DNA from: Saccharospirillum sp039982735
GTDB lineage: Bacteria; Pseudomonadota; Gammaproteobacteria; Pseudomonadales; Natronospirillaceae
Assembly (NCBI RefSeq): GCF_039982735.1
Contig: NZ_JBDWXV010000018.1
Coordinates: 1-64,000, forward strand
Direction: 5' to 3'
DNA length: 64,000 nucleotides
The notes below the pieces were generated by a model, which made no database searches, was not told the DNA's origin, and saw only the letters and a list, made by a program, of their open reading frames with translations. The position numbers were made by a program, and so were the translations under genes. Position 1 is the stretch's first letter. Each line of letters opens with the position of its first letter. Below, piece by piece: positions 8,576-15,576 of this stretch.

Positions 8576-10930
8576 TCAGCAGACGACTTTCACCTGGTAT
8601 AGTTTGCCCGGGCGAATGTCGGTTATACAATCGCCTTCGAGGCGATGTCCGTCTACCCAAATGCCTTTCTGGTCTGACTCGGCCGTACGCAGATAGCGCA
8701 CGCCGAAACGGGCCCCCCGGAATTGCCGAACCACCTTAACCTCGCCCCATTCTGTCGGCAGAGCAGGGCGAATCAGTAAGCCATCCTGCGTGCCTCTTAA
8801 TCCGAAGAGCGACTCGATCAACGTTCGATAGACCCAGGCAACGGTTCCGGTGTTGAACAACTGACTGGACCGGCCAGCCGTGCGCGGAAACTGGTAATAG
8901 GCACCCCGATAATAGTTGGGAATATATACCGGCATTTGGCCGCGCTGGCGGTAGTCAGCATCGGAATCGCCGGGAATCATCTGTCGAATCAACCGGTAGG
9001 CACGATCCGTTTCACCGGTCTGATAAAGGCTGTAGGCATAGAAGGCCGCTGCGTGATTGTAAACCGATCCGTTCTCAGCCGAACCGGGGTGTTTCTGGGT
9101 GACCCGGCCCACGTCATCGCGCATGGCGGTGTAGGCTGGCGCAAACATCATGACGCCGTAGGGGGTTTCCAGCTGGGCTTCAATGGCTGCAATCATTGAC
9201 GATTGCTGTGCTTCTGAGCAGGTACCGGCCAGAATCGCCCAGCTTTGCGGGTTAAGAAAAATGCGCCCCTCGGCATCGTCGCTGATGCCGAACGCGACGC
9301 CATCGTCGGTAATGCCCCGGCCATACCACTGGCCGTCCCACAGATGCCGGTTTACGGCTGTGTCGATCTCACCGGCGCAGGCAAGGCATTCCTCAGCAAC
9401 GCCGCTGTCCCCCTGGTGCTGGCACACCTGCGCCCAGAGTTTAAGGGCATAGGAGGTCGCCACACTCAGCCAGCCAGACACGCCCTTGCCCTTGTAGCCG
9501 ACCATATTCATCGGGTCGCACCAGTCGCCCTGGGCGATGTAGCTGAGCCCGCGTTCATCCCTCCCCTGCATCAGCCAGCGCATGGCTTGCGACATGCGGT
9601 CGAACACCGTGCTTTGGCCGTCACCCTGCCAATCGCTGACCAGTTGTGACAGTAAGTCGTAATCACCGGTTTCAGCAAGGTAGGCCTGCAACGTAATCGG
9701 TAGCCAGACACAATGGTCGGTATGGGGTATCTGGTTGATGTATTTCAATTCTGTCTCGGCGCTCAGGCGAATGCCATCAGGCATCGCACCGGATGCTTCC
9801 TGCTGACTGAGGGCGTAGACCAGGGCGTCACGGGTAACCCGGGGGTTGATATAAACCATACCCAATGCATCTTGCAGGTAATTCCGGGTTTGCGGATCCA
9901 TGCTCAGCCGGTTTACATCGCCGTGATAAAACACCTGGCGTGGCAGCCAGTGGTTAACAACATCGTTCAGCAGGGCATCGGGTGTTTCGATATGGAGCAC
10001 GCCTTCTCCCTGGCCAATATAGCGGGCATAACGGGATTGAACCTCGCTGAAATCCGGGGCGCTGAAATAGCGCTCCCGAATCTGTCGAATGTGTGCCGCA
10101 TCCCGTGCCGGGCCGATCAGAAAACGGTACTCCTGCTGGCCTCCCGGTTCGAGTTCAAGCCGGTATTGCAGGGCTGCAACCGGTGATTCGTAAAGCGCGT
10201 CTCCCTTTGACAGCGTTGCCTGTTGCACGCCATCCGGCCGGTGCAGGCCACCTTCGCCCTCAAACTGTTCACGCTGGGTCTCAAAGCTCAATGGTGGCTG
10301 GTCGTGCAGAAAATAGGTGAGCTCCTGAAAGTCTCTTTGTTTGAAATAATCATCTACTTTCTGATAGGGCGTGACGTACCGCGCAACGATGCCGCCCAGA
10401 TCTTTGCAGTAGCTGGCTGACTGATTCATCCAGCTCATATAGCCAAAGGGGGTGTACGGGTAAAAGCTGAGCGCTCGCGTCCGGTCGGATTCGTTGATCA
10501 GTTTTACCTGCCACAATTCGACCACGTCGTCCTCGGTCAGGCTCAGGGTCAGTTCAATGTTTATACCGGAGTAGAGTATGCGCCAGCGAATGTCACTCTG
10601 GCCCACCGAAAACACAAAGCGGTCCGGTGTGGCCCGAACCGGCTCATAGGGTGCGGAAAAGAGTTCGCCGCTGCGTTCATCCTTAATGTAAAAGAACCGG
10701 CCCGGATGATGAGCGTAGTAAGGTTGCTCGGGCTGCATGAAGGTTCTGGCTTCAAGGTTGGGCGCATAGATGTACTTGGCCGGTTCAGGCTGCATGAACT
10801 GTGCAGTGGCAAAACCCCGGCAGTTCATCTGTATCATCATTTTCGGGTTCCAAAGGAATCCGGCAGCGCGTGGCATGGTGGTGGGGCTATTTAACTCAAA
10901 ACGCTGGCCAGCCTCGGTGGCTTTTATCAT
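8576..10930 (-). CDS. GH94 phosphorylase, likely cellobionic acid phosphorylase
   Basis: A 784-aa GH94 family phosphorylase. The N-terminal beta-sandwich is followed by an (alpha/alpha)6 barrel. The general-acid aspartate of the family is D472 in QGDWCDPMN; MDPQTRNYLQD, MPDGIR and TQKHPGSAENGSVYNHAAAF are typical of this clan. Start ATG 10930 has AGGAGC 8 bases upstream. Within GH94, cellobionic acid phosphorylase splits 4-O-beta-glucosyl-gluconate with phosphate to glucose-1-phosphate and gluconate. That activity fits gluconokinase, gluconate-type transport, lactonase and GntR operators around it. Cellobiose phosphorylase or another GH94 specificity is the alternative. No signal peptide, so it is cytoplasmic. 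Confidence 0.82.
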   Translation of the reverse strand: MIKATEAGQRFELNSPTTMPRAAGFLWNPKMMIQMNCRGFATAQFMQPEPAKYIYAPNLEARTFMQPEQPYYAHHPGRFFYIKDERSGELFSAPYEPVRATPDRFVFSVGQSDIRWRILYSGINIELTLSLTEDDVVELWQVKLINESDRTRALSFYPYTPFGYMSWMNQSASYCKDLGGIVARYVTPYQKVDDYFKQRDFQELTYFLHDQPPLSFETQREQFEGEGGLHRPDGVQQATLSKGDALYESPVAALQYRLELEPGGQQEYRFLIGPARDAAHIRQIRERYFSAPDFSEVQSRYARYIGQGEGVLHIETPDALLNDVVNHWLPRQVFYHGDVNRLSMDPQTRNYLQDALGMVYINPRVTRDALVYALSQQEASGAMPDGIRLSAETELKYINQIPHTDHCVWLPITLQAYLAETGDYDLLSQLVSDWQGDGQSTVFDRMSQAMRWLMQGRDERGLSYIAQGDWCDPMNMVGYKGKGVSGWLSVATSYALKLWAQVCQHQGDSGVAEECLACAGEIDTAVNRHLWDGQWYGRGITDDGVAFGISDDAEGRIFLNPQSWAILAGTCSEAQQSSMIAAIEAQLETPYGVMMFAPAYTAMRDDVGRVTQKHPGSAENGSVYNHAAAFYAYSLYQTGETDRAYRLIRQMIPGDSDADYRQRGQMPVYIPNYYRGAYYQFPRTAGRSSQLFNTGTVAWVYRTLIESLFGLRGTQDGLLIRPALPTEWGEVKVVRQFRGARFGVRYLRTAESDQKGIWVDGHRLEGDCITDIRPGKLYQVKVVC

Positions 10931-10985
10931 TGTTATGGCTCCTGGTGCCTGTTCAGTGCGAGCAAGGTAAGCGGTCTGGCTTGTA

Positions 10986-11032
10986 ATGTTACCGGTAACT
11001 CCGTAGAGTTTACTGAAATGAAACCGGTTACA
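10986..11032. promoter_or_regulatory. Paired GntR operators, GH94/lactonase divergent promoter
   Basis: The first site is GTTACCGGTAAC (10988-10999) within TGTTACCGGTAACT. The second is degenerate, TGAAACCGGTTACA (11019-11032), matching 11 of 14 positions of TGTTACCGGTAACA. Their centres are 32 bp apart, the same spacing as the pair before the TRAP operon. They lie between the divergent phosphorylase (start 10930) and lactonase (start 11056), so both could be repressed together. Confidence 0.8.
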
Positions 11033-11055
11033 CAAGCCAGAGGAATCCAAGCGTC

Positions 11056-11919
11056 ATGTCCGCACCGAGTGTTTTTGATGACCGTTGTTGTCAGCTGGGG
11101 GAGGGGCCCTTGTGGCACCCACGTCGACAACAGCTGTTCTGGTTCGACATCCTGGAAAACCGGCTGCATAGCCGTCAGCGGGGTGAGGCAATAAGCTGGT
11201 CGTTTGATGAGGCGGTCTCGGCGGCAGGCTGGATCAGTAAGACCGAGTTGCTGATTGCCAGCGAGTCCATGCTGTTCAGGTTTGATCTGATCAGTGCTGA
11301 ACGGGTTCCCGTGCACTCGCTTGAAGCCAATAACCCTGCAACCCGCAGTAATGACGGGCGGGCCGACCCCTGGGGCGGGTTCTGGATCAGCACCATGGGC
11401 TGGCAGGGAGAGGTAGGGGCAGGCAGCCTCTATCGGTATTACCAGGGTGAACTGAAAAAGCTGGTGTCTGATCTGAGCATCCCCAATGCCATCTGTTTCG
11501 CGCCAGATGCCACCTGTGCCTACTGGACCGACACCGCCGAGGGGCAATTATGGCGTCAGCCACTCGACCCGGTTCATGGCTGGCCCTCAGGCGACAAGCA
11601 ACGCGTGATCGATTTTGCTGCCCAGGGGCTTAACCCGGACGGCGCTATTGTGGATGCCCGGGGCGATATCTGGAGTGCCCAATGGGGCGCTGGCCGTGTC
11701 GTTCGCTACAGCCCGGAGGGCAGAGAGCAGCAGGTGGTAACGCTGCCGACCCCGCAAACAACCTGTCCTGCTTTGGGCGGGGAAGCGCTGGATACACTCT
11801 ATGTAACGACGGCTGCCCAAGGGCTGGAGGCAGATGATGGGTTGGGCGGGAGGGTGTTTCAGTACCCTGTGGGTATTCGTGGCCAGGCTGAGCACCAGGT
11901 AAGGCTGGAAGGGGGGTGA
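11056..11919 (+). CDS. SMP-30/gluconolactonase family lactonase
   Basis: A 287-aa six-bladed beta-propeller of the SMP-30/gluconolactonase/LRE family. The metal ligands appear at E16 (LGEGPLWHP), the Asn of SIPNAICF and the Asp of LNPDGA, with RSNDGRADPWGGFW also typical. Start ATG 11056 has AGAGGA about 10 bases upstream. Family members hydrolyse sugar 1,5- or 1,4-lactones. Divergent from the GH94 gene and sharing its GntR operators, it probably opens glucono- or cellobiono-lactone to the acid. No signal peptide, so the substrate would be intracellular. L-arabinolactonase-like use is possible but unsupported by neighbours. Confidence 0.87.
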   Translation: MSAPSVFDDRCCQLGEGPLWHPRRQQLFWFDILENRLHSRQRGEAISWSFDEAVSAAGWISKTELLIASESMLFRFDLISAERVPVHSLEANNPATRSNDGRADPWGGFWISTMGWQGEVGAGSLYRYYQGELKKLVSDLSIPNAICFAPDATCAYWTDTAEGQLWRQPLDPVHGWPSGDKQRVIDFAAQGLNPDGAIVDARGDIWSAQWGAGRVVRYSPEGREQQVVTLPTPQTTCPALGGEALDTLYVTTAAQGLEADDGLGGRVFQYPVGIRGQAEHQVRLEGG

Positions 11920-12213
11920 ATTTCATCACGGGATAACGCCTTCAACATTTTTTTGAAAGCCCAAATGTAATCAAATCAAGCAGTTAGAACCAGCGTTCGA
12001 AATATTTGCGTTTGGGTGCTGAGAAACCTTTGACATCATCGGTGGAATCTATATCCTTGGTCACAGCTTAAAAAGAAAGACGCAAGATAGTTTAATTGCT
12101 CCATGCCGGTTTAGTTTTATTCCTGCCTTGAAGTTCTTAAGTACGTCAGCTCCAATTTTTATGCTAAAAGAGCTCAATTTCGGGCACAATTGTTAATTGA
12201 TAGGAATACGACT

Positions 12214-12420
12214 ATGTCTACAGTAACTGGCACCGTTAAGTGGTTTAACGAAGCAAAAGGTTTTGGTTTCATCGAGCAGGAAGGCGGCAAAGACGTTTTC
12301 GCACATTTCAGTGCTATCACTGGCTCTGGCTTCAAAACCCTGACCGAAGGCCAAAAAGTTGAGTTCACCGTAACTCAAGGCCAGAAAGGTCCTCAGGCTG
12401 AGAACATCACCCCGCTGTAA
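12214..12420 (+). CDS. Cold-shock protein (CspA family)
   Basis: A 68-aa single cold-shock domain that binds single-stranded RNA/DNA. RNP1 is KGFGFI and RNP2 is VFAHF, with GTVKWFNEAK at the start. ATG 12214 gives the family's usual length; the frame opens earlier at 12190. The 294-bp gene-free stretch before it (11920-12213) would hold the long structured leader typical of csp genes; I cannot identify a specific thermosensor. The leader end AATTGATAGGAATAC resembles that of the second csp at 56656. Confidence 0.96.
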   Translation: MSTVTGTVKWFNEAKGFGFIEQEGGKDVFAHFSAITGSGFKTLTEGQKVEFTVTQGQKGPQAENITPL

Positions 12421-12438
12421 GGGCTGATTGATTCTACG

Positions 12439-12467
12439 AAAGGCTCTGCTTAGGCAGGGCCTTTTTT
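12439..12467 (+). terminator. Terminator of the first csp gene
   Basis: The stem AAGGC-T-CTGC / GCAG-G-GCCTT with a short TTAG loop is followed by TTTTTT, 19 bases after the csp stop codon. Confidence 0.8.
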
Positions 12468-12511
12468 GTATGTGTCTCATTTATTAAGCAGTAAAGAAGC
12501 AAAGCTGTAGT

Positions 12512-12751
12512 TCAGGCGGCTTTCTTAACGAGCCAAGGCTTTACAGTATTTCTGTTTTCAGTGTAAAACCTAGACAAAAGTTCTACATAGCCCATCCCCA
12601 CCGGACTTTGATTTTGCCAAGAAGTCTCGTACACTGTTTCAATCATCTGTTTTTCAATCTCCGGTCGGATGAATGTTGGCCGTGAGTCGCCAAAGCCGGC
12701 CCATTGAGCTAATGTAAGATCACTGTGAAGGCCTGTGTGTAGTTGTGACAC
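12512..12751 (-). CDS. Possible small protein of unknown function
   Basis: A 79-aa open frame starting at GTG 12751, convergent with the csp gene and divergent from the GGDEF-EAL gene. It reads like a protein (IRPEIEKQMIETVYETSW, VELLSRFYTENRN) and ends in a basic stretch KPWLVKKAA. The only ribosome-binding-like sequence, AAAGG, is too close to the GTG. I do not recognise a family. It lies in a locally AT-richer gap and could be a remnant of a longer gene. Weak support. Confidence 0.35.
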   Translation of the reverse strand: MSQLHTGLHSDLTLAQWAGFGDSRPTFIRPEIEKQMIETVYETSWQNQSPVGMGYVELLSRFYTENRNTVKPWLVKKAA

Positions 12752-12786
12752 CCCTTTAACCGTTTTTGCAAGAGGTCACCAGTTCG

Positions 12787-14649
12787 ATGCGACGCGAGTC
12801 TGACCTATCCTGGAAAACCTTTCTGGAGATGATTTCCAGTCTTTCTGCGCAGTTTGTTGCGACGCCTCATCACAAAGTCGACAAGGTTATTCAACAGGCG
12901 CTGGATCGGGTTGGCCGTTATTTCAATGCTGACAGAAGTTACATCTTTTTGTTTTCAGACGATGCCCGGCTGTGCAGCAATACCCACGAATGGTGTGCCG
13001 AAGGGGTGACTGAACAGATCGAAGGTTTGCAGAACCTCGAAGCGGACATCTTTCCAAACTGGCTGCGTTCGTTCAACGACGCAAAACCGGTTCATATTCC
13101 TCAGGTAAACGACATCCCCTCCGACAGCGTTGAGTACGGCATACTGGCACACCAGAGCGTGCAGTCGGCTCTGATGGTACCCATGAATACCAAAGATGGC
13201 CTGTTTGGGATGTTAGGGCTCGATCTGGTGCGCACCCACAAATCCTGGAGCGATGACGAAATAGCGGCCATACGGCTGTTGGCGGGCAATATTTGCAGCC
13301 TACTGCAACGCCAGCGTGCCGAGCAAAAAATTGATCGTCTGGCATTTTTCGATACGCTAACCGGGCTTGCCAACCGGTCACTGATTCGCGAACGCATTCG
13401 CCAGAGTCTGCGATCCAGCCAGCGTTCATCGCTTTACAATGCGCTGATTATTATTGATCTCGATCGTTTCAAGTCGTTGAACGAGGAATACGGGCATCTT
13501 TGCGGTGACGAGCTGCTCAGCCAGATGGCGGAGCGATTGCGACGCTTTATTCCGGAAAGCGATTCACTCGCCCGGCTAGGTGACGACGAGTTTGCGGTGC
13601 TGGTTGACAGCGTTTCTTCAGAACTGACTGATACCCTTACCCGTGTTAAAAAACTGTGTGAAACATTAAATGAGGTCTGTACGGAGCCTTATGAGCTTGA
13701 TGGTCAGCGGGTTCACGTCAGCATCAGTTTCGGCATCAGCATTTTCGACGGAGAAATTACCGACGTAGAAGTCCCGTTGCGACAATCTGACATAGCCATT
13801 CGCCGTGCCAAGGCATCCGGTGGTAACACCATTCGTTTTTACGACAACCACCTCGAAGTTCTGTCAGTCCAGCGAACCAGCCTATTGCACGACATGAGAC
13901 AGGCCCTGCTGAATGATCAGTTCGAACTCCATTACCAGGTATTGGTTGACGCCAACCAGAAGCCGGTTGCCTGCGAGGCGCTGGTGCGTTGGAATCACCC
14001 GGAACGGGGGCTGCTATTGCCCGGCGTTTTTATTCCGTTCGCTGAAGAGAGTGGCTTGATCGTCCGCCTTGGTCGAAAGATTCTCAGCCTGGCCTGCGAG
14101 CAACTTCAGAATTGGCAGGATGACCCTTTGCTCGGCCAGTTGCCAATGTCGGTCAACATCAGCATGAAGCAATTCAGAGACCCGGGCTTTGCCAGCTTTG
14201 TTGCCAGCCTGGTCGACTTTCAACCCCAGCTTTGCAGGCAGTTGAAACTCGAAATAACCGAGTCTCTGCTGGCCGTGAACCTCGACGATGTCATCACAAC
14301 CATGGATAAGCTGGTGGCGCTGGGGCTGACGTTCTCGCTCGACGATTTTGGCACCGGCTATTCATCGCTCTCCTACCTGCGCAGCTTGCCGCTTTCGCAG
14401 TTGAAGATTGACCGCAGCTTTGTGCGCGAAGTCGCCGAACAGGCGCAATCCAGAGCCATTGCTCAAACCATTCTGACACTCGGCACCAATCTCGGCCTCG
14501 ATGTTGTAGCAGAAGGGGTTGAAACACCGGATCAACGCGACGAACTGGTGGCTATGGGGTGTCGAATCTTTCAGGGATATCTGTTTGCCAAGTCGTTGCC
14601 GGCGGCCGAGTTTGAGGCGTTGGTGCGCTCTGAGAACATTACCGGGTAA
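12787..14649 (+). CDS. GAF-GGDEF-EAL c-di-GMP protein
   Basis: A 620-aa cytoplasmic protein. A GAF sensor domain (about residues 15-180) precedes GGDEF and EAL domains. The cyclase signature reads LGDDEFAVL, GDDEF rather than GGDEF. The EAL phosphodiesterase site looks intact: CEALVRWNHPERG, NISMKQF, LEITESLL, DDFGTGYSSLSYL, KIDRSFV and AEGVET. It probably degrades c-di-GMP, with the cyclase half either active or regulatory. ATG 12787 is chosen with AGAGG 11 bases upstream; a TTG at 12766 is also open. No partner gene adjoins it. Confidence 0.92.
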   Translation: MRRESDLSWKTFLEMISSLSAQFVATPHHKVDKVIQQALDRVGRYFNADRSYIFLFSDDARLCSNTHEWCAEGVTEQIEGLQNLEADIFPNWLRSFNDAKPVHIPQVNDIPSDSVEYGILAHQSVQSALMVPMNTKDGLFGMLGLDLVRTHKSWSDDEIAAIRLLAGNICSLLQRQRAEQKIDRLAFFDTLTGLANRSLIRERIRQSLRSSQRSSLYNALIIIDLDRFKSLNEEYGHLCGDELLSQMAERLRRFIPESDSLARLGDDEFAVLVDSVSSELTDTLTRVKKLCETLNEVCTEPYELDGQRVHVSISFGISIFDGEITDVEVPLRQSDIAIRRAKASGGNTIRFYDNHLEVLSVQRTSLLHDMRQALLNDQFELHYQVLVDANQKPVACEALVRWNHPERGLLLPGVFIPFAEESGLIVRLGRKILSLACEQLQNWQDDPLLGQLPMSVNISMKQFRDPGFASFVASLVDFQPQLCRQLKLEITESLLAVNLDDVITTMDKLVALGLTFSLDDFGTGYSSLSYLRSLPLSQLKIDRSFVREVAEQAQSRAIAQTILTLGTNLGLDVVAEGVETPDQRDELVAMGCRIFQGYLFAKSLPAAEFEALVRSENITG

Positions 14650-14673
14650 ATTTTTCCGTTTGATCGCTGCCTT

Positions 14674-15576
14674 TCAACTCTCCAGTGGTAGCACATCCAC
14701 CTCAACCGTCAGTTCATGCGCGCCGCCGCCATTCATCACGCCGCGCAAGGGTGTGACATCGCCGTAGTCCCGGCCCCAGGCCAGGGTGAGATAGCGTTCA
14801 CCGGGCAGGCTGCCGTTGGTCGGGTCGATATCGAGCCAGCCCCAGTTCGGAATGAAGACGCTTAACCAGGCGTGACTCGCATCAGCGCCGACCAGCTTTT
14901 CCTGCCCCGGTGGGGGAAAGGTTTCCAGATAACCACTGACGTACCGCGCTGCCAGGCCAATTGAGCGCAGGGCGCCAATCGCCAGGTGGGCGAAATCCTG
15001 ACAGACACCTTTGCGGTCTTTCAATACATCGTCCAGGGGCGTGGCCAGCGTGCTGTACTCTGAGTCGTAGCTAAATTCCCGGTAAATTCTCTGGTTCAGG
15101 TCCAGCACCGAGTCACATAGGGAACGTTGCGGCGTGAAGCAGTCGAGTGCGAACTGTCTCAGCGATTCGCTGCGGTGAATGAACGGCGAGTTCAGGGTGA
15201 ACAGCCGCGCCTCCAGACTATCCGGGTCTATTGCTTTTGCGTCGCCACCGCGGCCCGGTGCCAGTTGTTCAACCACGGCTTCCCAGGCGGTATGTACCAC
15301 ATCTCCAGCAGGAGCTGGCCGGGGTTGTGTGGTGATTTGGCTGCGAATCGTAACCTCCAGGCTGTCGTGGATGTCCTGAATGGCGAAGTAGACGATACGA
15401 TTGTCAAAGAAATCGAGCCGCTCATGCTGTCGCAGGGGCGTGGGCGATATCGACAGCCGAGTGTTCTTGCAATGCTGATAGTCAAGGTCTTTGGGCAGCA
15501 GGCGCGCTTCGTTGTGGCTGAGCGTCACCGGACTGCTGTAGTCGTAATGGGTGGTGTGGCGCAACTGGTATTTCAT
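14674..15576 (-). CDS. Transglutaminase-like cysteine protease/amidase (COG1305)
   Basis: A 300-aa protein with an N-terminal beta-rich domain (MKYQLRHTTHYDYSSPVTLSHNEARL) and a transglutaminase-like core. The catalytic triad is visible: Cys in RKGVCQDFAH, His in DASHAWLSV, Asp in LDIDPTNG. Its ATG overlaps the stop of the fused ATP-grasp/alpha-E gene (ATGA at 15573-15576), so the two are translationally coupled. In many bacteria this trio occurs as a conserved module predicted to build and cleave isopeptide-type bonds; no member here has a proven substrate. Confidence 0.88.
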   Translation of the reverse strand: MKYQLRHTTHYDYSSPVTLSHNEARLLPKDLDYQHCKNTRLSISPTPLRQHERLDFFDNRIVYFAIQDIHDSLEVTIRSQITTQPRPAPAGDVVHTAWEAVVEQLAPGRGGDAKAIDPDSLEARLFTLNSPFIHRSESLRQFALDCFTPQRSLCDSVLDLNQRIYREFSYDSEYSTLATPLDDVLKDRKGVCQDFAHLAIGALRSIGLAARYVSGYLETFPPPGQEKLVGADASHAWLSVFIPNWGWLDIDPTNGSLPGERYLTLAWGRDYGDVTPLRGVMNGGGAHELTVEVDVLPLES

